From: Spirosoma terrae
GTDB lineage: Bacteria; Bacteroidota; Bacteroidia; Cytophagales; Spirosomataceae
Direction of reading: 5' to 3'
Assembly (NCBI RefSeq): GCF_010435915.1
Contig: NZ_JAAFZH010000008.1
Span: forward strand, 226,662-290,661
DNA length: 64,000 bases
The first letter of the stretch is position 1. Every line of letters starts with the position of its first letter. The position numbers and the translations under genes were made by a program. Positions 1 to 9,314 of this stretch are shown piece by piece. The notes beneath the pieces were generated by a model. That model ran no database searches. It was not told the origin of the DNA and saw only the letters and a list, made by a program, of their open reading frames with translations.

Positions 1-885
1 TTGGAATTTACACCGCCTGTCCCTAAAGAGGATTCGGTTGTAGTTGATGAAGACATCCTGCCCTATTTTTACAATTACTTTCACCGACATAAACAACTAC
101 AGATAACAGTAATTCTTCATGGTACGGGTACCTTAACAGCAGGCAATTATAGTCAGTCCTTCAAACCCGGTGATATTTATATTCTAGGGGCTAATCAGCC
201 ACATATATTTAAGTCGGATGCCTCACATTTTAGTCATCCAGAACGTATGAATGCGCATGCCATTCACGTTTATTTTGATCAGAGTCGAATTCCAGGGCAG
301 TTTTTTGACCTTCCTGAAATGGAATCGATTAGTAATTTTCTGCCTACGACGCAATACGGATTACAACTACCTTCTCAATACGTAACACATGTTAGCCGCG
401 TATTAACTAAGCTGAAAAATAAAAATAGCCTCGACCGATTATTAACGCTGATCAAATTATTTGACTATTTCTCCAAGCAGGTAAGAGACTGGAAATCGTT
501 AGATTCGGGCTTGTCGAGAAATTATTTCTTTGATGGCGAAGGCGTTCGGATGAACGATGTATTTCAGTATACGCTAGAACATTACGCTGAAAATATTACG
601 CTGAATAAAATTGCTGAAATAGCGCATATAACTCCGCATGCTTTCTGCAAGTATTTTAAAAAGCATACCAGGAAAACGTATAATGCTTTTTTAAATGAAA
701 TACGTATTAGTGAGGCTTGTAAAAAAATAATAAATAGTAATCATGATGGGATTTCTACAATAGCCTATTCAACGGGATTTAATAGTGCCACAAACTTTAA
801 TCGTGTTTTTCGAAAAACAACGGGCATGTCGCCCCGAGATTATATAAAAGTTTATAAAAGTAAACTCGACAAATTAGCTAGTTGA
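1..885 (+). CDS. AraC family transcriptional regulator (5' end possibly cut)
   Basis: Predicted DNA-binding regulator. The N-terminal half (about residues 38-72) resembles a cupin-type sensor, with a GTGTL...PGDIYIL...QPH pattern. The C-terminal 90 residues (about 196-285) form the double helix-turn-helix of AraC/XylS proteins, including the conserved IAYSTGFNSATNFNRVFRK segment and the MSPRDY ending. The frame is open up to base 1 and begins there with TTG, so the true start may lie upstream, although 294 aa is close to the usual family length. It converges on the sugar dehydrogenase fusion and shares a terminator with it. The ligand cannot be read from the sequence, but AraC proteins with this layout usually control sugar catabolism. 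Confidence 0.88.
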   Translation: MEFTPPVPKEDSVVVDEDILPYFYNYFHRHKQLQITVILHGTGTLTAGNYSQSFKPGDIYILGANQPHIFKSDASHFSHPERMNAHAIHVYFDQSRIPGQFFDLPEMESISNFLPTTQYGLQLPSQYVTHVSRVLTKLKNKNSLDRLLTLIKLFDYFSKQVRDWKSLDSGLSRNYFFDGEGVRMNDVFQYTLEHYAENITLNKIAEIAHITPHAFCKYFKKHTRKTYNAFLNEIRISEACKKIINSNHDGISTIAYSTGFNSATNFNRVFRKTTGMSPRDYIKVYKSKLDKLAS

Positions 886-925
886 GTCAATAAAAAAGCC
901 CACCTAAGTGGGCTTTTTTATTGAC
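886..925. terminator. Bidirectional rho-independent terminator
   Basis: Perfect 18-bp inverted repeat with a CTAA loop. The stem has a GCCCAC/GTGGGC core flanked by A-run and T-run arms, so it can end transcription from both sides. It begins right after the AraC stop codon and lies 16 bases from the stop of the convergent dehydrogenase gene. Confidence 0.9.
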
Positions 926-940
926 TGTAAGCTGACCGAA

Positions 941-3900
941 TTACATCCCTTGTGTTGTAAACTGAACCGCGTCTACAGCGAAAAGAGGTTTCTGTTTAGC
1001 TTCTGGATTGACAAATACCAGATACAGTTTATGGCGACCCGATACAGGTTGCCGGAAAGGAATGCTGACAGCACCTGTAGCCCCTGTTTTTACATCTGCT
1101 TCGCCCAATAACGTACCGGTAGGTGAGTCTAGCCGGGCTTCGAGCTTGCCGCCCGCTACTTGATCGTTGCTGGCAAATACGGTTGGCGAAATGCCTTTGA
1201 TACCGGTTAGATCAATATCTGTAAAGGCTACGTAGCTGCCCGATTTCAGGCCAATAGCGGCAGGACCCATCTTCGGAATATCGTACTGGAAAATATCCTG
1301 TTTAACATCGGCTGAAACGGCTTTAACGACCGGAGAACGTAACGCCAGTGTTGAGGTTCCTGTAACGGGACCAATAGCGCCATTACCACGATCTGTATAG
1401 GTAGCAGTCAATAGGTAGGAGCCATCTTTTTTCTGCTGTGCAGGCACGTAGTCGCCAGCAAGAGGTTGGCGGTTGGCCGCTTTTTCGTTGGCCAGCGATA
1501 AAATGTAGCGAACCATGTCAGTTGCTTCGCTTTCTTTCAGTTGTGGGTGGGCACTCATGGCCTGTTCGCCCCAGACACCACCGCCACCAGCAATAATTTT
1601 ACGGGCTAGTTTTCCCTCAATCTGAAAACCTCCTTTGTACTTCTTCGCTACGTCGATATAAGCAGGCCCAATCGACTTTTTATCGATAGCGTGGCAAGCC
1701 TTACAGTCGCTCAGCTCAATCAGCCGTTTTCCGGTCGAAAAGCCTGTATTAGCCTGGTGGCCTTGCGCCAGCATCGTTTTATCGAAGCCCTCCAGATAAT
1801 CGATGGTCATGGTTACGTCGTCGGGGCTGATACCTTTCTGTAACGTACCATCTTCTTTATCAACGACTTTGACGGTGTATTTTACCGGCTGATTCGGGAA
1901 ATAGAAGGTTTTATTGCCAGCAACCGCAACTTCCACTTTAGGTTCGTCATTCCCAACCTTGATATCCATGCTTTGGGTGGCCGAATTACCAGCAGCATCG
2001 GTAACTTTCAGGGTGGTGGTATAAACGCCAGGTTTGCTGAACGTAACGGTTGGATTGGCCGTCGTTTGTTTTGGCATACCTTTACCAAACGTCCATTCGT
2101 ATTTCAGCGCATCGTTGTCGTAGTCCATTGACCCTTTCGAATCAAACTTGACAGTTAACGGGGCTGCACCTACCATTTTATTTGCACTCGCTACCGCTAC
2201 AGGCTTGCGGTTACCAGCATTGAACGTAATGCGCGACAGTCGGGCGTCGGCATTCGCTGCAAACCATTGCTGGCCATACTCCAACGTATAGAGCGAACCG
2301 TCATTGGCAAACTGCATGTCGATTACGTGCGAAAATTTCGTGTTGGGAAGGAAGGTTTCCATCTTCACAAAATCGCCGTTTTCTTTCATCGTAACCGGAT
2401 GAATCCAGTCGCGCATCCATTCATAGGCAAAGAATTTACCATCGTAGTGGCGGGGGAATTTCACCGATGTTTCTGGATAATCGTCGTAATAATATACGGG
2501 TCCACCCATGGCGTTACGTCCTCCTTTGCCAACAATCTCACCAAACTCTGGTGACTCAGCGTATGGATAATAAATGAACGCTTTCTGAGCAGGTGGTAAT
2601 TCTCTCAAACCGGTGTTGTTGGGTGAGTCGTTAATAGGCTTTTGCGGATCGAAAAGCGGACCGGTTGTGCTGTCAGCAAAGGTCCGTGTGTGGTAGGGGC
2701 GGTTATCGGCTACGAACAACGGCCAGCCGAAATAACCAGCCTGCCGCGCCTGATTGATCTCATCGTGACCGCGCGGGCCGTATTTGTCGCTATTGTTACC
2801 AGCGTCAGGACCTACTTCGCCCCAATATAAAAAACCTGTGCGCTGATCGACCGAAATACGGTATGGGTTTCGGTTACCCATTACGTAGATTTCAGGGCGG
2901 GCTTTAGGATTTCCTTTCGGAAATAGGTTGCCTTCAGGAATGGAATACGTACCGTCGGTTTCGGGATGGATACGGATAATTTTTCCACGTAAATCGTTGG
3001 TATTACTTGACGTTAAACGAGCATCCCAGCCGCTACGTCCCGGACGTTCATCAATAGGAGCGTAGCCGTCAGAGTTAAACGGGTTCGTGTCGTCGCCAGT
3101 CGACAGGTACAGATTGCCTTTCCGATCCCAGGCAATCGAGCCGCCAGTGTGGCAGCATCCATCGCGTTTAACCGGAATAGTCAACAATACTTTTTCCGTG
3201 TTGAGTAACAGGGTATCCTTAACATCGTCATAAACAAACCGAGATAAGTGTTGCGCGGTGTCGGCTACTGAATTACCCGTCAGTGGAGAATAGTAGGCGT
3301 AAATCCATTTGTTCTGTTTGAAATTTGGATCTACGTTTAATCCCATCAGACCATACTCAAACTTGGTAAACACCGGAAAATTGGCGACTACCTTTACTTT
3401 CTTTTTAGTAGGGTCCCAAAGCTTTAAAGCACCCTTCCGTTCCGAGAAAAGCACCTTTCCGTTGTCGAGCACAACCAGTTCCGTCGGTTCATCCAGACCG
3501 GCCGTTAGTACCTGCCGCTCAAAACGATTCTCCTCGGGATAAGGCTGCGTTTTAGCCTGACCAAACTTCAGGCTACTGGCCATCACCGATTTGATACCAC
3601 CTAAAATATGCTGTAAAAACAACGCATCGCTATAGGATTCGTCTGTGTGGCCACCACCCGTATAGAATGCTTTACCTCCATCGAACTCATGATGCCAGAT
3701 AAACGGATGATTATCGCCATTCTGGCCGCCTTCATACGTTTTTTCATTTAGTTTACCCAGGACTTTCAGAGTGGGTTGAATGCTCTTGTAGTTATACCAT
3801 TCGTCCCACCGTTTCCAGTGGTCAGGCAGCATTTTAGTGGACGGGTGATTTTTATCGACGATGTCGATTTCGGCATTTTGCTGCTTAGGATGACTTAGGA

Positions 3901-4360
3901 AATAAGCACCCACCAGTTGGTTATACCAGGGCCAATCATATTCGGTATCGGCGGCTGCGTGAATACCAACAAAACCGCCCCCTGCCTGGATATACCGCTC
4001 GAAGGCCGCTTGTTGTGCTTCATCGAGCACATTCCCGGTAGTGCTCAACCAGATTACAGCTCCATACTTTTTTAGGTTGGATTCGTTAAATTTTGATGCA
4101 TCTTCCGTTGTATCGACAGCAAACCCATTTTCCTGACCAAGTTTCATAATGGCCTGTTTGCCAACAGGAATCGACGCATGACGGAAGCCTTTTGTTTTGG
4201 AAAAAACCAGTACCCGATTGAGCGCAACAGGGGCTTCGGCTGAGGCTGTAGGCTTAGTGGACGTAGTGCGCTTAGCGGTTGTCTGTGCCCAGGAAGGCGC
4301 AGTCACTGCTAGCACGCCCACCAGCAACAACGCGCGGGAGGGAAGCCGGAAGTGTTTCAT
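941..4360 (-). CDS. ThuA - PQQ-type sugar dehydrogenase - PKD - cytochrome c fusion protein
   Basis: Large exported multidomain protein of 1139 aa. Order: signal peptide (1-26, ending SWAQ), ThuA-like domain (about 47-255), glucose/sorbosone dehydrogenase beta-propeller (about 280-715), PKD domain (about 719-803), cytochrome c domain with one CKACH haem site (886-890) and a carbohydrate-binding-like C-terminus (about 1050-1139). Family knowledge suggests periplasmic oxidation of a sugar with electrons passed to the fused haem. ThuA domains occur in trehalose and related sugar catabolism. A paralogue without the ThuA part lies at 21768-24539. A TACTTTTG -7-like box sits at 4459-4466 on the minus strand, but no matching -33 element is visible. 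Substrate and PQQ dependence are inferred from family only. Confidence 0.9.
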   Translation of the reverse strand: MKHFRLPSRALLLVGVLAVTAPSWAQTTAKRTTSTKPTASAEAPVALNRVLVFSKTKGFRHASIPVGKQAIMKLGQENGFAVDTTEDASKFNESNLKKYGAVIWLSTTGNVLDEAQQAAFERYIQAGGGFVGIHAAADTEYDWPWYNQLVGAYFLSHPKQQNAEIDIVDKNHPSTKMLPDHWKRWDEWYNYKSIQPTLKVLGKLNEKTYEGGQNGDNHPFIWHHEFDGGKAFYTGGGHTDESYSDALFLQHILGGIKSVMASSLKFGQAKTQPYPEENRFERQVLTAGLDEPTELVVLDNGKVLFSERKGALKLWDPTKKKVKVVANFPVFTKFEYGLMGLNVDPNFKQNKWIYAYYSPLTGNSVADTAQHLSRFVYDDVKDTLLLNTEKVLLTIPVKRDGCCHTGGSIAWDRKGNLYLSTGDDTNPFNSDGYAPIDERPGRSGWDARLTSSNTNDLRGKIIRIHPETDGTYSIPEGNLFPKGNPKARPEIYVMGNRNPYRISVDQRTGFLYWGEVGPDAGNNSDKYGPRGHDEINQARQAGYFGWPLFVADNRPYHTRTFADSTTGPLFDPQKPINDSPNNTGLRELPPAQKAFIYYPYAESPEFGEIVGKGGRNAMGGPVYYYDDYPETSVKFPRHYDGKFFAYEWMRDWIHPVTMKENGDFVKMETFLPNTKFSHVIDMQFANDGSLYTLEYGQQWFAANADARLSRITFNAGNRKPVAVASANKMVGAAPLTVKFDSKGSMDYDNDALKYEWTFGKGMPKQTTANPTVTFSKPGVYTTTLKVTDAAGNSATQSMDIKVGNDEPKVEVAVAGNKTFYFPNQPVKYTVKVVDKEDGTLQKGISPDDVTMTIDYLEGFDKTMLAQGHQANTGFSTGKRLIELSDCKACHAIDKKSIGPAYIDVAKKYKGGFQIEGKLARKIIAGGGGVWGEQAMSAHPQLKESEATDMVRYILSLANEKAANRQPLAGDYVPAQQKKDGSYLLTATYTDRGNGAIGPVTGTSTLALRSPVVKAVSADVKQDIFQYDIPKMGPAAIGLKSGSYVAFTDIDLTGIKGISPTVFASNDQVAGGKLEARLDSPTGTLLGEADVKTGATGAVSIPFRQPVSGRHKLYLVFVNPEAKQKPLFAVDAVQFTTQGM

Positions 4361-4525
4361 AGAGATTGAAATTTATGCAGATTGGGTTGCGGTAAATTGA
4401 CCAGAAAGACAGGCGAAGGTTAACTTATTCGAGTATTCGTTTGTCTTTTAGTAAGAAACAAAAGTAACGAAAAACCTAACGCTATGGTAGCGCTTTTATA
4501 GGTGAATTATATCTTTAATAGACCA

Positions 4526-5302
4526 TTAATCTACTTTCTTGAAGGTGGCTACGGGCTTTCCCTGCTGGAACAGGGTAAGTTTTCCGTCACTAACCCGGTA
4601 GGCCACCGGCTGGACAAGTAGGTTCAGGAATTTAGATTCCACAGCGCTTATGTTATCGACACAAGCCATTTTAGTTGTAACAAGTGGGCCAAAGCGAATC
4701 AGATGAGTATCGGCGTGGACACTACCACTCAGCCGATTGCACCCCGTTGTGCCAGTAACCCGGGCATCGGTTAATGAAATTTCCAGCCTGGGGACCTCCC
4801 GGCCGTTAGCAGAAGGAGTAATCTGTTGGCCCTGTAAATCAGTTAGTACCCAAATATCCTGAAGCAGGCTTACGATACGTAACGATACCCCACAGCCTAC
4901 GTAATGCTTCCCATTATAATCGACCTCCACGCGATAGTCGAATCGTTGCTGGGATAGTTTATCGACGCAATTATCAGGCGAAAAGGTCGCTTTAAATCGC
5001 CCGGAAGGAGCCGGAAGATCGAAGCGGAACGTACCATCTGCACCAGGCTGCTGTTCCGGTACTACTACGTTAAGGCTGTCGCCGGTAGTGGCTTTGAACC
5101 GTAACAAGCGTGTCGAGCCATTAACGGCCAGTGACCAGCCCGGATCATTACCAATGGCAACAAGTTCTTCGCCCGCTTTGATATAAGCGGAGAAGTCGGT
5201 AATGTCTGACTGATTGGGGGGAGTAAGCATAGCTGCAAACTGAGTAGAAGGTCGACGACAGCCTACCACGAGGAGCAGAACACCCAGCAAAAGGGTACGC
5301 AT
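4526..5302 (-). CDS. META-domain (HslJ-like) lipoprotein
   Basis: Predicted lipoprotein of 258 aa. I chose the ATG at 5302 over an in-frame upstream ATG at 5401 because it gives a clean lipoprotein signal, MRTLLLGVLLLVVGC, with the cysteine at residue 15. The middle (LVAIGNDPGWSLAV ... CVDKLS ... YVGCG) resembles the domain often found N-terminal to META domains (COG3650-like). The last 110 residues are a META/DUF306 domain with the hallmark GTTGCNRLSG motif. META proteins such as HslJ are envelope proteins tied to stress or antibiotic tolerance, with no known enzyme activity. It is a single gene, divergent from the YegP-like gene at 5584. Confidence 0.82.
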   Translation of the reverse strand: MRTLLLGVLLLVVGCRRPSTQFAAMLTPPNQSDITDFSAYIKAGEELVAIGNDPGWSLAVNGSTRLLRFKATTGDSLNVVVPEQQPGADGTFRFDLPAPSGRFKATFSPDNCVDKLSQQRFDYRVEVDYNGKHYVGCGVSLRIVSLLQDIWVLTDLQGQQITPSANGREVPRLEISLTDARVTGTTGCNRLSGSVHADTHLIRFGPLVTTKMACVDNISAVESKFLNLLVQPVAYRVSDGKLTLFQQGKPVATFKKVD

Positions 5303-5583
5303 AGCTTTCTGATTCAAGTGTTTTGTGTAAGACTTCAGTAGCCTGAAAAAGTTTAACCAGCCTCTGAAATCGCCCGCGTGAAAATCGACGGATTGACACA
5401 AGGGTTAAGCCGCAACGTTTCTAATTCATATATTAATATTGTATTTCTTTGATTTAATAGGATTATAATAAGCGAAATTTCTGTGCTGTTCGTAGTAGAA
5501 CGTGTGATTTATTAGTAATTTTCTTGCAGATCGTTACAAAAGATACGACGGTCATTTATCACATTCACTAACTAGATTCGACT

Positions 5584-5916
5584 ATGGGCAAATTTGTAGT
5601 ATCGACGAGAGCCAACGGCGAGTTTCAATTCAACCTGAAAGCCGATAACGGTCAGGTAATTCTAACCAGCGAAGGTTATACCAGCAAAACAGGCTGTGAA
5701 AACGGTATTGAGTCAGTGCGGAAAAATGGGCCCGACGATGGAAAGTATGACCGGCTGGAATCGAAAAACGGAAAATACTATTTCAATCTGAAGGCTGGCA
5801 ATGGCCAGATCATTGGCTCCAGCCAGATGTATGAATCAGAAGCGGGCCGCGATAATGGAATCGATTCTGTAAAACGAAACGCGCCTGGGGCAACCGTCGA
5901 AGAAACTACTGCCTAG
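5584..5916 (+). CDS. YegP-like protein with tandem DUF1508 repeats
   Basis: Small soluble protein of 110 aa built from two copies of the roughly 50-residue DUF1508 motif. Copy one covers about residues 1-50 and copy two about 55-103. Each has FNLKA.NGQ(V/I)I..S..Y and a GI.SV..N ending. This matches Escherichia coli YegP in layout and length. The family has no established biochemical function. There is no signal peptide. It is a single-gene unit ended by a strong hairpin. Confidence 0.9.
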   Translation: MGKFVVSTRANGEFQFNLKADNGQVILTSEGYTSKTGCENGIESVRKNGPDDGKYDRLESKNGKYYFNLKAGNGQIIGSSQMYESEAGRDNGIDSVKRNAPGATVEETTA

Positions 5917-5932
5917 TCAGCTAAAAACAATC

Positions 5933-5979
5933 TTTTCTTCACTCGCTTTCTTAAACGTATTGGAAGCGAGTGAAGAAAA
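5933..5979. terminator. Bidirectional terminator hairpin
   Basis: Perfect 16-bp inverted repeat (5933-5948 with 5964-5979) with a 15-nt loop and T-rich/A-rich outer arms. It sits between the convergent YegP-like gene and the DUF3471 gene and can serve both. Confidence 0.85.
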
Positions 5980-5987
5980 AAGGTACG

Positions 5988-6287
5988 TTATTTGGTAAAC
6001 ACATAAGAGTCGTACTCTACGAAATCGCTGGCCTTAATGTCGACGCTCGTGACCTTGCCATTGGTGACAGTAAATTTGGTCGGAAAAATACCGTACGACT
6101 GATTGGAGTAAGTCATTCGGAACGTATCGTTATCCATATAATCGAGTTCGGCGGATAGGTTAGGATGATGTTCGAACGTAACGTTTAGGCCATCGTCAGC
6201 GGTTTTGATCGTAACCGTGCCGTAAATTCCATTTCTATACGTACCGGCATATGCTGACAGCGGGAGTGCCGGTTCTTCTGTATCCAT
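5988..6287 (-). CDS. Free-standing DUF3471 domain protein
   Basis: A 99-aa protein that is almost entirely one DUF3471-like domain: LSAYAGTYRNGIYGTVTI at residues 10-27, then FRMTY and a VTNGKV segment. This domain normally forms the C-terminal tail of serine beta-lactamase/penicillin-binding-like proteins. Here no catalytic domain is attached or found nearby, and there is no signal peptide. Its start codon overlaps the stop of the upstream membrane protein gene (TAATG), so the two are probably translationally coupled. Function unknown; it may be a domain released from a larger ancestor or a partner of the membrane protein. Confidence 0.7.
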   Translation of the reverse strand: MDTEEPALPLSAYAGTYRNGIYGTVTIKTADDGLNVTFEHHPNLSAELDYMDNDTFRMTYSNQSYGIFPTKFTVTNGKVTSVDIKASDFVEYDSYVFTK

Positions 6288-7000
6288 TAGTTTCTTCGCC
6301 AGAGCTGCCGGAAAGCAACAAGATGACTAAGCAGGACAATGGGTACAACGAAACCCGGTAGCCAAATGAACGGGAATTTCAGGATACCGATGTTAGGTTG
6401 TTGAAACGCTAGCTGCTGAAAGGGGGAAGGGGCCGATAAGAGGGCGTGAGTCACAATATTGAGCAACAGCACCAGAGCCACTACGTTCCAGACAAATAGC
6501 CATTGTTTACTGAGGATGGGTCTATTGAAAGAAAAATAAGCGATTACCGGAGCTGTCAGACCCGCCAGAATATCAACATTGCGCCCTTCAAACGTCATGA
6601 GTTCTGGAATTTGATGATGGATATATAAAGCGTATAAAACTAACTCGACGGGAATCCGGATGGTATGGATGTAGGTAAGTGTAGACAGTGGTAGTTTGTC
6701 CAGAAAAGCACGACCGTTCGACGAACTAAATAAACCCGCTATCAGCAGGAAAGGCGGCAGGATGGCCAGGGGGAGTCGGGGTGGTTTGCTGGTAAGCGTT
6801 GTGAAAAAATGCTGAGCCGCCAATACGCCCAGGATTAGCAGCCAGACCAGTAAACCTAAGGCAGTAGAGATAGTTCGTTTTGGGGCGGATCGATGAACTG
6901 CTTTTAGAAAGCCAATGAACGTAATGGCCGTAGTAGCAGCAAAAGCAATAGCCAGCCAAAGGGGCGGTTCAACAAATAGATACGATAGATTCGGTTTCAT
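6287..7000 (-). CDS. Multi-pass membrane protein, unknown function
   Basis: Hydrophobic protein of 237 aa with about seven predicted membrane segments, including WLAIAFAATTAITFIGFL near the start and FPFIWLPGFVVPIVLLSHLV near the end. I chose the ATG at 7000, giving MKPNLSYLFVEPP, because the in-frame upstream ATG at 7054 adds a polar stretch. I recognise no family. It lies 104 bases downstream of the LytTR regulator on the same strand and is fused by a TAATG overlap to the DUF3471 gene, so the three may form one operon. Confidence 0.72.
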   Translation of the reverse strand: MKPNLSYLFVEPPLWLAIAFAATTAITFIGFLKAVHRSAPKRTISTALGLLVWLLILGVLAAQHFFTTLTSKPPRLPLAILPPFLLIAGLFSSSNGRAFLDKLPLSTLTYIHTIRIPVELVLYALYIHHQIPELMTFEGRNVDILAGLTAPVIAYFSFNRPILSKQWLFVWNVVALVLLLNIVTHALLSAPSPFQQLAFQQPNIGILKFPFIWLPGFVVPIVLLSHLVAFRQLWRRN

Positions 7001-7104
7001 GATTCCTGCTTGTCTGTTTGAACAAAGGAACAGGCCATGACGAGTTTCTACCAAGGAGAAAATGGGCTAAATCAACGAATGGTAGTGTAAGACGTAATGG
7101 ATGG

Positions 7105-7965
7105 TTAAATGGGAACGGTCTGGCGAAACCATTTTTTAAAGTCAGCCCGTCGATACCGGCTGACGGTTACCTGTTCGCCCGTTTGATTTTTGTGCAATGC
7201 TGGCATTAACTCAACAAGAAGTTTTTGGTTACTATCATCCTGAACCTGTCGGATTGCATGCATCGCAACAATAAATTGTCGATTGAGCTGGAAAAATCCA
7301 GTTGTCAGTAGTTGATTTTCCAGGCTGGCGAATGAATTATAATTAGTGGTTAGTTGCTGCCCATTGGTTTGAACGAGTAGGACAACTCCTCCAGTAGAGT
7401 AGAAATAAGCAATTTCGCTGGGCATTAAACGAATTTGCCGTGTTCCTGCATCAATCAATAAGCCAGCTGATGACTGAGTTGCTGGGATCAGTTTAGGTTG
7501 ACTATTGGCTATGTTTTGCCGTTTCTCAAGAGAGATTGTTTGAAGGAGATACAGCCCAACATAGCCGCCGTTGACAAGCGTAGCGATCGTAATACAAACA
7601 AATATACCGGACGTAACGAGGGGCATAGATGGCCAGTTGCCGGAATACACTCTGATGGCTAAGGGAAAGACAACGGAGAACGTTAACAAAGTCAGCGATC
7701 CACCAAGCAGAATTTGCTGACGAATACGTCTGCCTGGGTTTTTATAAAAAGGGGTATGCTGATCCAGATACCGGAAAATGGCCAGATTGGTCTCCCAGCA
7801 GCAGAGCATAACGGTGGCTACCGTTAAGAAATAAGGCCACGGGAAGCGGTAGTCAATTTCGTAGGGGTAATGCTTATAGAAAACCAGATGAGAAGCTATA
7901 GAGGCCGCCACCGGAACAATAACTAACCGGGCGTAACGATGTTGCTTTGCGGTGAGTGGAGCCAT
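7105..7965 (-). CDS. Membrane-anchored LytTR family transcriptional regulator
   Basis: Protein of 286 aa. The N-terminal half has about four membrane segments (for example WPYFLTVATVMLCCW and GIFVCITIATLVNGGYVGLYLL). The C-terminal 100 residues (about 185-285) match a LytTR DNA-binding domain, with the MPSEIAYFYSTGGVVLL start and FFQLNRQFIVAMHAI centre. There is no receiver domain, so it is a one-component membrane-bound regulator, a layout common in Bacteroidota. It probably controls the two genes downstream (inference). Its promoter must lie in the 30 bases between its start and the MFS gene's terminator. Confidence 0.85.
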   Translation of the reverse strand: MAPLTAKQHRYARLVIVPVAASIASHLVFYKHYPYEIDYRFPWPYFLTVATVMLCCWETNLAIFRYLDQHTPFYKNPGRRIRQQILLGGSLTLLTFSVVFPLAIRVYSGNWPSMPLVTSGIFVCITIATLVNGGYVGLYLLQTISLEKRQNIANSQPKLIPATQSSAGLLIDAGTRQIRLMPSEIAYFYSTGGVVLLVQTNGQQLTTNYNSFASLENQLLTTGFFQLNRQFIVAMHAIRQVQDDSNQKLLVELMPALHKNQTGEQVTVSRYRRADFKKWFRQTVPI

Positions 7966-7996
7966 GGAGATAGGAAAATTGAAGGACTATATTAGC

Positions 7997-8035
7997 AAAA
8001 ATCCCCATACTGACATTCGTCGGTACGGGGATTTT
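7997..8035 (-). terminator. Rho-independent terminator of the MFS gene
   Basis: Inverted repeat AAAAATCCCC (7997-8006) with GGGGATTTTT-like right arm (8027-8035), extended inward by three pairs after one mismatch. On the minus strand it ends in a run of five T bases. It follows the transporter stop by about 30 bases. Confidence 0.8.
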
Positions 8036-8063
8036 AATGTATTGCTACGTAGTGATTACGGGT

Positions 8064-9314
8064 CTACAGTTGAGGTTGCTCAGCTACCAGTTTTTCATCA
8101 ACATGGCCTGGCTTGCGGTTGCGCATCCAGAACCATAATACGGTAAAGGCAACGATCAGAAAGATCGGGAACATGGTCATCTTGGCTAGAGTCGCCTGCC
8201 CTGCTGCGAGTTCAAGCGCGTCACCTGTTAACCCTGTTGTTGCTTTTTCAACCTTGGCAGCATCAATCCAACCTCCAATGATGGGTTGCCAAATGGAGGT
8301 AGAGAACATACCTACGCCCCCAATAATTGACATGCCTAATGCACCACTCGCCGGAATATTTTCGGCTACAAACCCAATCATGGTTGGCCAGAAATAACAT
8401 ACGCCGATGGCAAAGAAAACGGCAGCTACGTAAGCCATAGACCCGGTTTGTGTGCTGAATAAGTAAACGCCGATAGTGGCGAAAACGGAACCACCCAAGA
8501 GTACACCCGTTTGATTCAGCTTATGAATGATTGGCCCACCAAAATAGCGACCAATTGCCATCAGCCCTGTTGTAAGGGCTAGAATGTACATTGGCGTAGC
8601 TCCGCTCTTACTCATGATCAGGCCAACCCACTGTTGTGGACCAAATTCCGAAATAGCAGTAAAGGCCATGCAAACAAACATGAACAGGAAAAGCGGGGTA
8701 AGCATTGCCTGAAAATTACTGCTCAGCGAAGCCGCTTTGACTTCTTTTGACGTTGGGAATGCCTGACCGAAGAACAGGAACGCGTAGATCAGGGCTGGAA
8801 TCATAATGATCCATACCTGGGTCTGCCAGGACAGACCAGCATCTGTCATAAACTTGGAAATGAGGCTGCCGATTACAATACCGCCAGGGAACCACATGTG
8901 GAAGCGATTCAGCATCTTGTTCATTTGAGCACCCGTAAACATATCCGCAATCATCGGATTACAGGCGGCTTCTGTACAACCATTACCAATACCGATCAGC
9001 AAGGTCGAAATCAGCAACATAGAATAGCTACCGGCGTAGATAGTCAACAAAATCCCCAGCGTATGGCACACAAAAGCAACATTCATGATGAGCTTGGGAC
9101 CTACTGAATAATAAACCAGCCCACCCACAATCATAGCGATAGGGAAGCCGAAGAACCACATGGAATTGATGAAACCTAACTGCTCAGCCGATAGGCCAAG
9201 TTCAGTGCCTAGTTGAGGCAAAATTCCCGCTCGGATACTGAACGAAAAGGCCGTGGTGATCAGAGCGAAGCAGCTGGCTAAAAACAGCCGCGAAGGGTTA
9301 ACGGTTTGATTCAT
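8064..9314 (-). CDS. MFS transporter, probably sugar uptake
   Basis: Major facilitator superfamily protein of 416 aa with 12 predicted membrane segments. Segment 1-2 includes FSIRAGILPQLGTELGLSAEQLG, typical of sugar/nucleoside symporters of Bacteroidota. Other landmarks are GIGNGCTEAACNPMIADMF and FHMWFPGGIVIGSLISKF. It is divergently transcribed from the Gfo/Idh/MocA cluster, separated by 389 bases. The neighbourhood suggests it imports the sugar, or an oxidised sugar, handled by those oxidoreductases (inference). The exact substrate cannot be read. Confidence 0.87.
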   Translation of the reverse strand: MNQTVNPSRLFLASCFALITTAFSFSIRAGILPQLGTELGLSAEQLGFINSMWFFGFPIAMIVGGLVYYSVGPKLIMNVAFVCHTLGILLTIYAGSYSMLLISTLLIGIGNGCTEAACNPMIADMFTGAQMNKMLNRFHMWFPGGIVIGSLISKFMTDAGLSWQTQVWIIMIPALIYAFLFFGQAFPTSKEVKAASLSSNFQAMLTPLFLFMFVCMAFTAISEFGPQQWVGLIMSKSGATPMYILALTTGLMAIGRYFGGPIIHKLNQTGVLLGGSVFATIGVYLFSTQTGSMAYVAAVFFAIGVCYFWPTMIGFVAENIPASGALGMSIIGGVGMFSTSIWQPIIGGWIDAAKVEKATTGLTGDALELAAGQATLAKMTMFPIFLIVAFTVLWFWMRNRKPGHVDEKLVAEQPQL

